Shown here: piece after piece, positions 19,745 to 29,411 of the stretch
Numbering within the stretch: position 1 is the first letter of the stretch
Layout: every line of letters begins with the position of its first letter
NCBI RefSeq assembly: GCF_000312665.1
Contig: NZ_HF536772.1
Span: 2,163,596 to 2,227,595 of the forward strand
Reading direction: 5' to 3'
DNA from: Rhizobium mesoamericanum STM3625
GTDB lineage: Bacteria; Pseudomonadota; Alphaproteobacteria; Rhizobiales; Rhizobiaceae
Length of the DNA: 64,000 nucleotides
Position numbers and translations under genes: made by a program
The notes under the pieces: model-generated
The model's input: only the letters and a program-made list of their open reading frames with translations
The model's database searches: none
Told to the model about the DNA's origin: nothing

Positions 19745-19757
19745 AGTTCTGGTGCCA

Positions 19758-20294
19758 CTAGCGCAAGCTGGCCGGGTTCTGTGGCGAGGCCGGCTGCGAG
19801 GTGCCGCCACCAAAGAGGCCCTTGGCAGCGTTCGCGGCACTGCCGCCGGACAGAAGTTGCTGCAGGAAGGTGAAGTCCTTGCCGCCTGTTGGGGTGACGC
19901 GGTTAATCGTATCGAATACCTTGCCATCCTTGAGCGTGTAGTTCGCGCGACGCGTTACGATGCCATCCTTGTCGAAATAGATAGCCAAAACGCTCTGATC
20001 GACGACCTTCAGCTTCTGGAAGGCCATGGATCGTTCGCGGCGCTGCGAAATGTAGTAGAAGACCTCGGTGTCGAACGTCGCCGTTGTGGAGGGAGTGCCA
20101 AGGGATAGGAGAACCTGCTCGCGGCTCGATCCTTCTGGGACGAGGTTCAGTGACTGCTCGTCGGCGACATATCCGCCGTTGAGGACGGTTCCTGTCTGGC
20201 AGCCCGAAAGTCCGGCGGAGGCGATCATAATGGCAATGGCGGCATTGCTGAGGAATTTTTTGTCAGACTTGAAATACCGTTTCGTCAACGACAT
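19758..20294 (-). CDS. bamE: Outer membrane assembly lipoprotein BamE
   Basis: 178 residues with a lipoprotein signal peptide (lipobox LSGC, cysteine near residue 32) and a SmpA/OmlA domain (SLNLVPEGSSREQVLLSLGTPSTTATFDTEVFYYISQ). BamE is an accessory subunit of the BAM complex that folds outer-membrane beta-barrels. The C-terminal tail is longer than in E. coli and rich in Gly, Ser and Pro (SGGSAANAAKGLFGGG), as is common in rhizobia. It is divergent from the CBP3-like gene. Confidence 0.9.
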   Translation of the reverse strand: MSLTKRYFKSDKKFLSNAAIAIMIASAGLSGCQTGTVLNGGYVADEQSLNLVPEGSSREQVLLSLGTPSTTATFDTEVFYYISQRRERSMAFQKLKVVDQSVLAIYFDKDGIVTRRANYTLKDGKVFDTINRVTPTGGKDFTFLQQLLSGGSAANAAKGLFGGGTSQPASPQNPASLR

Positions 20295-20531
20295 CTACTC
20301 CCTAAAATTATAAATGGCAGCCACCGGCCTCAGATCGCTGATGCAAAACCATTGTGGCCATTCCGGGGAGAGACGTCCCGTTGGCTCGTGCGGACAGATG
20401 TGGTGCTGTCCCGAAAGTGGCCACCTTCGGCATTGCAATTCGCGCCTGCTTCGGTAAACCAGCTTTCGAAATCATGCAACAAGGCCGGACGCTGCTTGGC
20501 GTCAAGAAATGAGGCCTTTCCGGAAAAAACG

Positions 20532-21065
20532 ATGATCTTCGGGCTCTTTGGCAAGAAAAACAACAACCAGGCAATCGTAGATCGGCAATATCAGGCGTTA
20601 ACATCGGCCGCGCGCATGCCAGAACTCTACGAGCGCTTGAATGTCCCGGATACCGTCATGGGGCGCTTCGAGATGCTCTCGGCGGTGATGATCCTCTTCT
20701 TCCGACGCACCCGAGTATCGGGGACCAGCGGTCAGGAGATCGCCCAGGAAATTGTCGACGCCTTCTTCCAGGACATCGACTACTCCATTCGTGAGTTGGG
20801 GATTGGTGACAATAGCGTGCCGAAGCGCATGAAGAAGCTTGCCGGCATGTTTTATGGTCGCCTGGAGGCTTACTCCAAGGCAATGGACACCAGGGATGCC
20901 GAAGGGCTTGCCGCTGCGCTTGTCCGAAACATCCATCCCAAGGCAAACGAGCCCGTTGATATGGGCGGTCTCGCGAGCTGGATGTTTGAGGCTGAGGACT
21001 ATCTTTTGTCCCAGTCGGAAGAGGTCATAGCGACAGGTTCGGCGATGCTTCCGAAGGTTGGCTAG
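20532..21065 (+). CDS. Ubiquinol-cytochrome c chaperone family protein (CBP3-like)
   Basis: 177 residues resembling the bacterial CBP3/UQCC1 domain: YERLNVPDTVMGRFEMLSAVMILFFRR, EIVDAFFQDIDYSIRELGIGD and KRMKKLAGMFYGRLEAY. Mitochondrial homologues assist cytochrome b and bc1-complex assembly; in bacteria the role is inferred. I start at 20532 (MIFGLFGKK), just after the AT-rich leader. It lies 9 bp before the DUF177 gene, so both are probably one transcript leading into plsX-fabH. Confidence 0.88.
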   Translation: MIFGLFGKKNNNQAIVDRQYQALTSAARMPELYERLNVPDTVMGRFEMLSAVMILFFRRTRVSGTSGQEIAQEIVDAFFQDIDYSIRELGIGDNSVPKRMKKLAGMFYGRLEAYSKAMDTRDAEGLAAALVRNIHPKANEPVDMGGLASWMFEAEDYLLSQSEEVIATGSAMLPKVG

Positions 21066-21074
21066 GAGAGGACG

Positions 21075-21629
21075 ATGAAGAACAAGAGAGATGATGTACC
21101 ATTCTCCTACCTCGTGAATATCGGTCATATATCGGCCAATCCTGTCGAGGTGCGTCTGGAGGCCGACAAGCGGGAATTGGCGGCGCTCGCCGAGAGCTGG
21201 AGCGTCCTTTCGGTGGACAGCCTCAGTGCGGAACTGCAGATCGGCCGCTGGAAACGGGATGGCATCCGCATCAAGGGCAGGGTCCGGGCCACGATTGTCC
21301 AGTCCTGTGTCGTAACCCTCGATCCAGTCCCGTCCGCGATCGACGAATCCTTCGAGCAGATCTTCGTGCCTGAGAATTCGAAACTTGCGCGTCGACCTGC
21401 CAATGATGCCGGCGAAATGGTGCTTGATCCCGACGGTCCAGACCTTCCCGAAAGCTTTACCGGGGATGCCATCGACGTGGGTGAGGTCGTCACGGAATTC
21501 GCAGCTCTCGCCATCGATCCCTATCCGCGCAAGCCCGGGGTCGAGTTTGCCGGTCACATAGAAGATGCCGGAGAAGGCGATAAAAAGCCCTCCGCCTTTG
21601 CCGTGCTGAAGGATTGGAAAAAGGACTGA
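21075..21629 (+). CDS. YceD/DUF177-family protein
   Basis: 184 residues with the DUF177 core: ELQIGRWKRDGIRIKGRVRATIVQSCVVTLDPVPSAIDESFEQIFVP. YceD relatives bind or support accumulation of 23S rRNA. In many bacteria yceD precedes rpmF and plsX; here rpmF is absent and plsX follows after 102 bp. Only one of the two usual cysteines of the DUF177 core is visible. Confidence 0.88.
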   Translation: MKNKRDDVPFSYLVNIGHISANPVEVRLEADKRELAALAESWSVLSVDSLSAELQIGRWKRDGIRIKGRVRATIVQSCVVTLDPVPSAIDESFEQIFVPENSKLARRPANDAGEMVLDPDGPDLPESFTGDAIDVGEVVTEFAALAIDPYPRKPGVEFAGHIEDAGEGDKKPSAFAVLKDWKKD

Positions 21630-21731
21630 ACGCCATTGGGGATTTGACACAATTCAGTTGTAAGCGATGGGAAAACCGGTATTTTGGCCGAAATTTCGCC
21701 CGCCGAGGCGAAAAATAAGGATCAGGGACGC

Positions 21732-22778
21732 GTGATCAGAATTTCTATCGACCTCATGGGTGGCGACTTTGGTCCCCAGGTTGTCATCCCCGGGGCCGCT
21801 AAGGCATTGGAAAGACATCCCGATATTTCATTCGTGATGTATGGTTTGAAGGAACAGTGCGAGCCGGTTCTTGACAGATTTCCGACGCTTAAGGAAAAGA
21901 GTGTCTTCCACGATTGCGAGCTCGCCGTGCGCATGGATGAGAAGCCGAGCCAGGCGCTGCGCCGCGGTCGATACATCTCCACCATGTGGCGAACAATCGA
22001 AGCGGTAAAGACGAAGGAAGCCGACGTCGCCGTATCTGCCGGCAATACCGGCGCGCTCATGGCTATGGCCAAGTTCTGTCTACGCACGATGGCCAATATC
22101 GAGCGACCCGCGATCGCTGCGATCTGGCCGACGCTCAAGGGCGAGAGCATCGTGCTTGATGTCGGTGCAACGATCGGCGCGGACTCGCAACAGCTGTTGG
22201 ATTTCGCCCTCATGGGCGGGGCAATGGCCCGCGCGCTGTTTGAGATCGAACGTCCGTCGATCGGTTTGCTGAACGTCGGTGTAGAAGAGATCAAGGGCCA
22301 GGAAGAGGTGAAGGAGGCGGGTCGCCTGCTGCGCGAGGCCAACGTCGACTCGCTCGAGTACTACGGTTTCGTCGAAGGAAACGATCTCGGCAAGGGAACC
22401 GTCGACGTCGTGGTCACCGAAGGCTTCTCCGGCAATATCGCGTTGAAGGCCGCCGAAGGCACGGCGCGCCAGATCGGCGAATATCTGCGCTCGGCCATGT
22501 CGCGTACGCTGCTTGCCAAGATCGGCTACTTCTTCGCCAAGGGCGCCTTCGACATGTTGCGCGAAAAGATGGACCCGAGCCGTGTGAATGGCGGCGTTTT
22601 CCTTGGCCTCAACGGCGTCGTCATCAAGAGCCATGGCGGCGCCAACGCCGAAGGCATAGCAGCCGCCATCGAGGTCGGCTACGACATGGCCAAGAATGGC
22701 CTCAATCAGAAAATAGAAAACGATCTTCAAAAGTATCATGCCAAGCGGCTGCCCCCGATCGGGCCGGAAGCCGCATGA
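21732..22778 (+). CDS. plsX: Phosphate acyltransferase PlsX
   Basis: PlsX makes acyl-phosphate from acyl-ACP for phosphatidic acid synthesis. I start at GTG 21732 (348 residues, [14 protein letters not shown]), the usual N-terminus; the TTG at 21684 would add 16 residues unlike the family. Motifs include [36 protein letters not shown] and [17 protein letters not shown]. It is followed by fabH (19 bp gap), the standard lipid-gene pairing. Confidence 0.94.
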   Translation: MIRISIDLMGGDFGPQVVIPGAAKALERHPDISFVMYGLKEQCEPVLDRFPTLKEKSVFHDCELAVRMDEKPSQALRRGRYISTMWRTIEAVKTKEADVAVSAGNTGALMAMAKFCLRTMANIERPAIAAIWPTLKGESIVLDVGATIGADSQQLLDFALMGGAMARALFEIERPSIGLLNVGVEEIKGQEEVKEAGRLLREANVDSLEYYGFVEGNDLGKGTVDVVVTEGFSGNIALKAAEGTARQIGEYLRSAMSRTLLAKIGYFFAKGAFDMLREKMDPSRVNGGVFLGLNGVVIKSHGGANAEGIAAAIEVGYDMAKNGLNQKIENDLQKYHAKRLPPIGPEAA

Positions 22779-22797
22779 GCAACGAGGTTTAAGCAAT

Positions 22798-23769
22798 ATG
22801 ATCCGTTCAGTTGTTCGCGGGTTCGGAGCCGCACTTCCGAAACGCGTTATGACCAATCGCGACATGGAAGATGTCGTGGACACATCGGACGAATGGATTG
22901 TCCAGCGCACCGGCATCCGCCAGCGCTACATTGCCGGCGAAGGGGAGACGACCTCGTCGCTCGGTGAAGCTGCCGCACGCGCTGCCCTTGACAGGGCCGG
23001 CCTTACGCCTGCCGACGTCGATGTTATCATCTGCGCTACCTCGACGCCGGATAACACGTTTCCGGCGACCGCCGTCAACATTCAGAACCGCCTCGGCATG
23101 CACCATGGCTTTGCGTTCGACGTACAGGCCGTTTGCACGGGTTTCGTCTATGCTGTGACGACGGCCGATGCCTACATCCGCGGTGGCCTCGCCAAGCGCG
23201 TTTTGGTGATCGGTGCCGAGACCTTTTCGCGCATTCTAGACTGGAACGATCGCACGACCTGCGTCCTCTTTGGTGACGGCGCCGGCGCGATCGTGCTCGA
23301 GGCAGCGGAAGGTGAGGGCACGACTGCGGACCGTGGCGTGCTGACGGCGCATCTCCGCTCGGACGGTTCCCACAAGGAAAAGCTCTACGTGGATGGTGGC
23401 CCCTCGACGACAGGCACGGTCGGCAAGCTTCGCATGGAAGGTCGCGAAGTCTTCAAATATGCGGTCGGCATGATCACCGACGTCATTCAGGCTGCCTTCG
23501 ACGCTACCGGAACGAGCGCGGACGATCTCGACTGGCTCGTGCCGCACCAGGCCAATCGCCGCATTATTGACGGCTCCGCCAAGAAGTTGCATATCGCGCC
23601 TGAGAAAGTAGTCGTTACGGTTGATCTTCACGGCAACACTTCTGCGGCCTCGATTCCGCTCGCGCTGGCCACGGCGGCCGGGGATGGCCGGATCAAGGAA
23701 GGCGATCTGGTGATGTTGGAAGCGATGGGCGGCGGCTTTACCTGGGGCGCCGCACTCCTGCGCTGGTAA
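22798..23769 (+). CDS. fabH: 3-oxoacyl-ACP synthase III
   Basis: FabH starts fatty-acid elongation by condensing acetyl-CoA with malonyl-ACP. The 323-residue thiolase-fold protein has the catalytic Cys in [14 protein letters not shown], His in [13 protein letters not shown] and Asn in [15 protein letters not shown]. It is the second gene of plsX-fabH; ihfA follows with its own candidate promoter. Confidence 0.96.
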   Translation: MIRSVVRGFGAALPKRVMTNRDMEDVVDTSDEWIVQRTGIRQRYIAGEGETTSSLGEAAARAALDRAGLTPADVDVIICATSTPDNTFPATAVNIQNRLGMHHGFAFDVQAVCTGFVYAVTTADAYIRGGLAKRVLVIGAETFSRILDWNDRTTCVLFGDGAGAIVLEAAEGEGTTADRGVLTAHLRSDGSHKEKLYVDGGPSTTGTVGKLRMEGREVFKYAVGMITDVIQAAFDATGTSADDLDWLVPHQANRRIIDGSAKKLHIAPEKVVVTVDLHGNTSAASIPLALATAAGDGRIKEGDLVMLEAMGGGFTWGAALLRW

Positions 23770-23804
23770 TCCGAAAATCCAAAAAACTACCGACGAACAA
23801 GAGC

Positions 23805-23833
23805 TTGACCGTGAGGCGCAAGACAAATACTCT
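23805..23833 (+). promoter_or_regulatory. Candidate sigma-70 type promoter of ihfA
   Basis: TTGACC (23805-23810) and TACTCT (23828-23833) are separated by 17 bp. The pair fits the rhizobial housekeeping pattern (CTTGAC, N17, CTATAT-like) and lies 43 bp upstream of the ihfA start. Confidence 0.5.
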
Positions 23834-23875
23834 TCGTTCGCTTTCATAATATAATTGGCAGATGGGTGGGGAACC

Positions 23876-24214
23876 ATGACCGGAAAGACAGTGACGCGAG
23901 CAGACCTGGCGGAATCAGTTTTTCGTAAGGTCGGCCTTTCAAGAACCGAATCTGCCGAGCTTGTAGAAACTGTCATCGACGAGATTTGTAACGCGATCGT
24001 CCGCGGCGAAACCGTCAAGCTCTCCTCCTTTGCGACCTTCCAGGTCCGCGACAAGAACGAACGCATTGGCCGCAATCCGAAGACCGGCGAGGAAGTGCCG
24101 ATCTCTCCCAGGCGCGTCATGACCTTCAAGGCGTCGAACGTCCTGAAGACGCGGATTTTGAAGGCGCATACGCTGCGCAAGACCAAGCAAAAAGCCGCCA
24201 ATCCGGCTTCCTAG
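23876..24214 (+). CDS. ihfA: Integration host factor alpha subunit
   Basis: 112 residues of the HU/IHF family. The dimerisation helices are followed by the DNA-bending arm with [27 protein letters not shown], where the intercalating proline lies. IHF bends DNA for recombination, replication and transcription. I start at ATG 23876 ([11 protein letters not shown]), the family N-terminus, rather than the in-frame upstream start at 23855. The C-terminal tail is basic and about 10 residues longer than in E. coli. Confidence 0.94.
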   Translation: MTGKTVTRADLAESVFRKVGLSRTESAELVETVIDEICNAIVRGETVKLSSFATFQVRDKNERIGRNPKTGEEVPISPRRVMTFKASNVLKTRILKAHTLRKTKQKAANPAS

Positions 24215-24433
24215 GGAAGCCCTGAAAGGGGAGCTGCGCTCTTCCCCAATCGGCGACGATTTCCAGCATTCCCTGAACGATCTGTGCGGTATTCAAGACG
24301 TGACTTGAATTCGCGGCGTCAAACCGTTGAAATATGATGAGTCGCGGCTCGGTTCTGACGTTCGTGAGACACAGCTGCGCCTTATCAGCCGAACAGACGC
24401 GCGGCGCACCCCGAGACCGCGTAGGGAGTAAGG

Positions 24434-24976
24434 ATGTTGGACAAGAGCCCCGATGCGTTCCGCACCATCAGCGAGGTGGCGGACGACCTAGACCTTCCAC
24501 AGCATGTCCTGCGCTTCTGGGAAACTCGATTTCCGCAGATCAAACCGATGAAACGCGGCGGCGGCCGCCGCTATTACAGACCCGAGGATATCGATCTTCT
24601 GAAGGGCATTCGCCACCTGCTCTATGATCATGGCTACACGATCAAGGGCGTGCAGAAGCTTCTGAAGACCAATGGCAACAAGTTCGTTATCGCGATCGGA
24701 CATGGCGACCTTGCGAGTGTCCAGGCCTTGACAGGCGGCCAGCAGGATGGTGCCGATCCGACCGAACCACGGGTCGCAATGTCGGACGAGGATCAGGTTG
24801 TCGGCCGCGCAAAACCTCCGATCACCCGCCGCTTCTTCAATTTCGGTGGCGGTGACGAAGACTCTCCCGAGATCTCGATCGGCAAATCGAGCGTCGGCAA
24901 GGAGGACCGGGCGCTGCTTCAGGAGGCGCTCTACGATCTCCTCGAGTGCAAGCGCCTGTTGGATCAGGTGCGGTAA
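24434..24976 (+). CDS. MerR-family transcriptional regulator
   Basis: 180 residues. The N-terminal winged helix is clear: [69 protein letters not shown]. The middle is low complexity and acidic, and the end has a short coiled helix ([19 protein letters not shown]). This MerR type follows plsX-fabH-ihfA in many alphaproteobacteria; its target and ligand are unknown. A GGAG Shine-Dalgarno precedes the ATG. Confidence 0.9.
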   Translation: MLDKSPDAFRTISEVADDLDLPQHVLRFWETRFPQIKPMKRGGGRRYYRPEDIDLLKGIRHLLYDHGYTIKGVQKLLKTNGNKFVIAIGHGDLASVQALTGGQQDGADPTEPRVAMSDEDQVVGRAKPPITRRFFNFGGGDEDSPEISIGKSSVGKEDRALLQEALYDLLECKRLLDQVR

Positions 24977-25102
24977 CCCTTTTTGCTGAGCGGGGCGATT
25001 GCTTCGTGAGAGGAGCCTCGCCGGCGCGAGGCGCGCAGCCTCTGTAGCGTGCTCGTCCGTTCGCATCGCGTTCGATATCAGTCAGTATCAAGGAAACCCT
25101 TC

Positions 25103-25768
25103 GTGACCGCGTCTCATTCCGTTCCGGGCAAATTCTATGACGCATTCCTGTTCGACATGGACGGCACGCTCTTAAATTCCATTGCGGTCGTTGAACGTGT
25201 CTGGAGCGAATGGGCGATACGGCATGGCTTCGAGCCGGAGGTCTTTCTAAAGACGATCCACGGCATTCGCGCATCCGACGTCATTCGCCAGTTGGCGCTT
25301 CCGGGCGTCGATCCGGAGTATGAGGCAAGGCAATTGCTGATCGAGGAGATGGCGGACGTCGGAGGTATCGTCGCGATCCCCGGCGCGGTCGATTTCCTGA
25401 ACAGCATTCCGCCGGAAAAATGGGCGATCGTCACCTCCGCACCTATCGAACTCGCAAGGCGCCGCATGGCGGCGGCGGGCATACCGGCCCCGGTGGCAAT
25501 GGTAAGCGGTGAAGAAGTGGCGGCTGGCAAGCCGAGCCCGGAATGCTATCTGCTTGGCGCCAGGCGCCTCGGCGTCGATCCGACGAAATGCCTGGTGTTT
25601 GAAGACGCCGTTGCCGGAATTCTCGCAGGTGAAGCGGCCGGCGCCGACGTAACAGTCATTACCGAGACGCATACGACGCCGTTCGCAACGCCCCACTTTT
25701 CGATCCCCGATTATCGGGGCTGGCGTGTCGAGACCGGCCCCGACAGCCGCATTGCGCTCGTCAGATAG
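25103..25768 (+). CDS. HAD-superfamily phosphatase (beta-phosphoglucomutase/YfbT-like)
   Basis: About 221 residues. HAD motif I is DAFLFDMDGTLLNS with both catalytic aspartates, motif II is VTSAPIELARRR, the motif III lysine is in AAGKPSPECYLLGA, and motif IV is VFEDAVAGILAG. The cap domain is the small helical type (WAIRHGFEPEVFLKTIHGI), as in sugar-phosphate phosphatases. I start at GTG 25103, which has AAGGAAA 8 nt upstream. The substrate is not predictable with certainty. Confidence 0.88.
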   Translation: MTASHSVPGKFYDAFLFDMDGTLLNSIAVVERVWSEWAIRHGFEPEVFLKTIHGIRASDVIRQLALPGVDPEYEARQLLIEEMADVGGIVAIPGAVDFLNSIPPEKWAIVTSAPIELARRRMAAAGIPAPVAMVSGEEVAAGKPSPECYLLGARRLGVDPTKCLVFEDAVAGILAGEAAGADVTVITETHTTPFATPHFSIPDYRGWRVETGPDSRIALVR

Positions 25769-25774
25769 CGGCTG

Positions 25775-25966
25775 CTAGTGCTTGCGCTGCTGCGCCTGCT
25801 TTTTCATGCGTTCGAAGGCGGCAATCATTTTCGCCTTCACCGAACCGAGTGTTCCGAGTTCGTGCCCGCAGGTGAAGCAGACAAGGATATCGGTGTCGAG
25901 CGGCTCGGGTCGCTCGAATTTCATTCGGGTATTCCTGCATTTCGGGCAGGGGATCTCAATCTGCAT
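25775..25966 (-). CDS. Small zinc-ribbon protein
   Basis: 63 residues from ATG 25966 (MQIEIPCPKCRNTRMKF). Two CxxC pairs (CPKC and CFTC) about 27 residues apart form a likely zinc ribbon, followed by a basic, helical C-terminus (MIAAFERMKKQAQQRKH). The function is unknown; it may bind nucleic acid or a partner protein. It is convergent with the HAD gene with only 6 bp between the stops. Confidence 0.65.
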   Translation of the reverse strand: MQIEIPCPKCRNTRMKFERPEPLDTDILVCFTCGHELGTLGSVKAKMIAAFERMKKQAQQRKH

Positions 25967-26083
25967 GCTCTTATCCAAGGTATCGTGCTTCGCAGGTCTC
26001 TTATTCGCGTAGTGCAAATCGAGCAAGCATTTTCGACCCTAGGGCCACCTATGCCAGTTTCTCAGGACCCGAAAGAATGAGTA

Positions 26084-26467
26084 TCAGCTGACGATCCCAT
26101 TTTGCCGGCACATGTCGTTGAGGTTTGTCTGTGCGCTACCTTGGGCAGTCAGGGTGAACGTAAATGCGCCTCTACCCGTTGCGCTCGTGTTTTTCAAAAC
26201 GCCAGCGAAGGGCTCACCGCCGGTAAAGACGCCGGCCTTGTTCTTGGAGTTGACGATGCCGCACACATTGGCGACCCCTGGCTGTGTCTGTGCCGCCATC
26301 ATGTTACCAAACATTGCGCTGGAGGGGTCTTTAAGAAAGCTTCGAACGACGTTCTGGACGGCAGAAACCTCGCCCTCCGAGAGCGTATACGGGATCGTCT
26401 GTTCCCGCTGAGTGAGGCCCGCGCAGGAACTCAGCACCAAAATGCCGGCAATCGAGATTCTCCTCAT
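26084..26467 (-). CDS. Small lipoprotein of unknown function
   Basis: 127 residues from ATG 26467 (MRRISIAGILVLSSCAGL). The signal peptide ends in a plausible lipobox (LSSC). The mature part has VQNVVRSFLKDPSSAMFGNM, a motif common in small rhizobial exported proteins, and two later cysteines (VCGIV, MCRQNG) that could pair. The family is not recognised beyond that. Confidence 0.7.
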   Translation of the reverse strand: MRRISIAGILVLSSCAGLTQREQTIPYTLSEGEVSAVQNVVRSFLKDPSSAMFGNMMAAQTQPGVANVCGIVNSKNKAGVFTGGEPFAGVLKNTSATGRGAFTFTLTAQGSAQTNLNDMCRQNGIVS

Positions 26468-26915
26468 GTGCTCCCCCCACGGGTCGCTGAACGACATAGC
26501 CCCCGTCGAGAAAATCTCTTCTAGCAGGTGCTAAAGCAAGCCAGTATTTCGACGTATACCGAAATGAACTATGAGCGGGATTCGGAGATTGGCTATCGTT
26601 CCCGCTGCGTTAGGTCAGAGCCCATCTCTCACATCAAATCGGGTCAGCGAGCGCGGTTTTCCTGTCGGCAGTCAAATCTGCGTGGTCATTTCTATGAAAA
26701 AGCGCGCTGAAGCGGCTTGTCAGCCACAAGGAACAACTCCCACCCCCGAGACTTTGCCCTGACCAGGTGAGCACAAAGTTCTGGCTCGGTACCGTAGAAC
26801 TTTAGTTATAGGCATACCTTTCCCCGCCTTTCGTTCCTTTTTATTCCTCCCGAATGATTTTTCCCTTGCGCCAGAAATCTCAAAATACTAACAGGATCGG
26901 GCCGTTTAGGCAGGT
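26468..26915. other. Gene-free stretch before tRNA-Pro
   Basis: 448 bp without a convincing gene. The short frames around 26528-26762 lack a Shine-Dalgarno and protein-like composition. The region holds the upstream signals of the small lipoprotein gene and of tRNA-Pro, but I cannot place a clear promoter. Confidence 0.5.
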
Positions 26916-26992
<77 letters not shown>

Positions 26993-27211
26993 TTTACAAC
27001 CAAACCTTCGGCACCCCCAGCAGCCAGAAGGCCATCTCCCCTTAATTGAGAAGCGGTTCGTGCCGACACGCCACGCTTCCCGGCAGTGCTATTGATACCG
27101 ACGGACACAGGCGGAGGTCAGCGGAAACAGTGCCGCTGAAATTCGTGGCGGCAACTCGAATTATTATTAGTTTTATGTAATATACGTCCCGCAAATAGGG
27201 GTGGATGACGT

Positions 27212-27427
27212 ATGACCGACCGTGAGACCATCGAAACATGCCGAGAATCTCTGACGGAGCCCTTTGCTGCTCTGGTCGCGAAAGCCGTTTCGTCGGGCTG
27301 GCCAGAGCATGACGTCGCGCTGGCTTTGACTGAATTGGCCGAGGCCTTAGTCGTGAAGGTCAGCGCAAGGATCATCATCGAGGGCTCGCTCCAGTCGCAG
27401 CTTGCCTCGGAGCGGCTGAAAAACTGA
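27212..27427 (+). CDS. Hypothetical small acidic protein
   Basis: 71 residues, all-helical in appearance (EPFAALVAKAVSSGWPEHDVALALTELAEALVVKVSARIIIEG), with no signal peptide or cysteine cluster. Similar small proteins are common in rhizobia without known function. It lies 219 bp after tRNA-Pro in a patch of small accessory genes. Confidence 0.55.
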   Translation: MTDRETIETCRESLTEPFAALVAKAVSSGWPEHDVALALTELAEALVVKVSARIIIEGSLQSQLASERLKN

Positions 27428-27559
27428 GGCGAGCCATTGCTATCATGGCACTTTTTCAACGCCACTCACATGAATGTTTCGGTGGGAAATGTTCGGTTGA
27501 TAATTCGACGGCTCGCGCGCATAGTGACCATATTGTCGGCTTTGGATGGGCGCTCGACG

Positions 27560-27808
27560 ATGGTGATGATAGCCCCTGATGGGACCTATGGCGTCATGCT
27601 CAACTCCCCGGTTCTTCCACGTGACCTGCCGCTTTTCTCGGACGACCTCGATCTTCTGTCCGGGGTGCTTGACAATGTCTGCAAGGACAGGGGGTTCGAT
27701 CGGAACACCACTGCCGCCGAAAGCATCGGCGCGCTCCTGATCCAGCTTTACCGACAGGGCGTTAGGGACCAGGGCAAGCTAGCGGCTCTTGCAAAGGCCT
27801 ACTTGTGA
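27560..27808 (+). CDS. Hypothetical small protein of a widespread rhizobial type
   Basis: 82 residues from ATG 27560. The C-terminal part, DDLDLLSGVLDNVCKDRGFD followed by AESIGALLIQLYRQGVRDQGKLAALAKAYL, resembles many short rhizobial proteins with a D-L-x-x-L-x-x-V-x-D-x-V-C pattern and a final G-x-x-D-x-x-x-L segment. An upstream in-frame start at 27437 exists, but the added residues look random. Function unknown. Confidence 0.5.
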   Translation: MVMIAPDGTYGVMLNSPVLPRDLPLFSDDLDLLSGVLDNVCKDRGFDRNTTAAESIGALLIQLYRQGVRDQGKLAALAKAYL

Positions 27809-27832
27809 TCCTGAACATTCAAAAACGACGGA

Positions 27833-28126
27833 CTAATCGTCGTTTGCCGCGTTAAGATTTTCCGGGCGGATGCCCTCGTCAATACAGCTGCGCGCTCGTA
27901 GCCGGACACCCGGTCCGCCTTCGTCGTGGTTGCCGCTGGCGATGAAGATGATGCCTGCTGCTTCAAGCGATTGCTTGACGGCGAGCAGCGCGTGCGGATC
28001 GCCCTCCTGTTCGTCTCGCTCCATCGTTTCGATAGTGGCAACTGGCAGTCCCGCAGCGGCTGCCAGTTGCTCAATGCTCATCCCTGTCATGGCCCGGGCG
28101 CCGCGTATCTGTGTTGCTGTGATCAT
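27833..28126 (-). CDS. Small XRE-type helix-turn-helix protein
   Basis: 97 residues. The N-terminal two thirds form an XRE-like HTH (ITATQIRGARAMTGMSIEQLAAAAGLPVATIETMER). A short segment GDPHALLAVKQSLEAAGIIFIA follows, as in minimal rhizobial XRE regulators. Target unknown. It is convergent with the preceding small gene and lies 10 bp before the stop of the polysaccharide polymerase-like gene. Confidence 0.75.
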   Translation of the reverse strand: MITATQIRGARAMTGMSIEQLAAAAGLPVATIETMERDEQEGDPHALLAVKQSLEAAGIIFIASGNHDEGGPGVRLRARSCIDEGIRPENLNAANDD

Positions 28127-28136
28127 GAATCAGAGA

Positions 28137-29411
28137 CTAGCGCGCCGACGCCGGTTCGCAAGGCCGATGTGTGCTCGTGCACTGCGCGATTGAACGTCGA
28201 TGGCGCTGTTCGAGCGCAGCGCAGCCCCAGACGACGCCGAAAAGCACGTAGACATGGCGCCAGTGATCGATGTCGATGACGTTCCCGATCGCGGCATGCC
28301 CCAGCACACCAATCCATGCAATCATCAGATAGGGCTGCCACGGACGATCCTTGAGAAGATTCCTGAACCCAAGGTAGATCGTCCAGCAAAGCATCGCGAC
28401 ATAGCTGACAAAGCCGAGCCAGCCGTAGCTCGTCAGTGATTTCAGCCAGACATTGTGCTCATCTTCCGGAAACATCGTACCAAAGACCAGCGGACCGATT
28501 CCGAGCGGCCGTTCCATCATCATCGTGAAGCCAATGCGGTGGCGATCGAAGCGACCAAGGTGCTCGCCGTCATACTGCTGTACGAGCTGGGCCCGTGCAG
28601 TAAAGAGAGCGCTGACTTTTGGAAACTGCAATGCAACTACCAGCGACGCCACGAGCAAGATGATCGCTGCAAGTGACAGGACGAGGATACGCAGGCGAAA
28701 TGCGCCGCTGCGCTCCTTGAGCAACATGCAAAAGATCAATAGGGCGATGCCGACAGAAAAGAGGCCCCAGGCAGCGCGCGAAAAAGACAGAAAGACACCG
28801 AGTGCCAGGATCAACAATGCAAAAGCTTTTACCGGGGATGTCCTCAAATTGCCGACAAGAATGCCATGAACGAGGTAGAGGGATGGGGGGACCAGGAATG
28901 GCCCGAAAACGTTAGGATCCTGGAAGGCGCCTTTCGCGCGATCGTAGAGCGTGAAGACCTCCGCGCCCGGGAAGGCGTGGAAATAACCGAGCACTCCGAG
29001 CAGAGAGGTTATAACGGCAGCGCACGCCCAGGCATTGAAAATGAGCGCAAGGCGCCGATGGCTATCCTCGATAATCGCCGCATAGAAGATCGCTGTGAGG
29101 GCAAGGAAGGTCGAGACCGCGACATACATCGGTCCAGTCCCGAGATCCTTCATTTGCGTCAGCGAAAGCATGCCGCCAACGTTGAAGGCAAGCAGCAATA
29201 CGAGAAGTGGCGCCGTGAAGCGCGAAATCCTAAGACCGAGGATGAACCAGATGCCGACAAGAGCGGCCATCCACAGCTCGTATGGCGCCGGCTCGTCGAT
29301 GACGAAGCCGGAGAGGAAGATGCCAAAGGCGACCATCGCCGAACCAAGCAGACGAAACGTTGCTCGTTGCGGCTGGGCAACGCGCAGAGGTGTTGCCTCG
29401 TTCGCGGTCAA
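28137..29411 (-). CDS. O-antigen ligase/polymerase-like membrane protein
   Basis: 424 residues with about ten to twelve membrane helices and a large periplasmic loop near residues 270-320. The loop has the GRFDRHRIGFTMMMERPLGIGP and EDEHNVWLKSL motifs of the Wzy/WaaL (ExoQ-like) family. It probably polymerises or ligates repeat units of the polysaccharide made by this locus. Its start overlaps the stop of the glycosylphosphotransferase gene by 4 bp (ATGA), so translation is coupled. Confidence 0.88.
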   Translation of the reverse strand: MTANEATPLRVAQPQRATFRLLGSAMVAFGIFLSGFVIDEPAPYELWMAALVGIWFILGLRISRFTAPLLVLLLAFNVGGMLSLTQMKDLGTGPMYVAVSTFLALTAIFYAAIIEDSHRRLALIFNAWACAAVITSLLGVLGYFHAFPGAEVFTLYDRAKGAFQDPNVFGPFLVPPSLYLVHGILVGNLRTSPVKAFALLILALGVFLSFSRAAWGLFSVGIALLIFCMLLKERSGAFRLRILVLSLAAIILLVASLVVALQFPKVSALFTARAQLVQQYDGEHLGRFDRHRIGFTMMMERPLGIGPLVFGTMFPEDEHNVWLKSLTSYGWLGFVSYVAMLCWTIYLGFRNLLKDRPWQPYLMIAWIGVLGHAAIGNVIDIDHWRHVYVLFGVVWGCAALEQRHRRSIAQCTSTHRPCEPASAR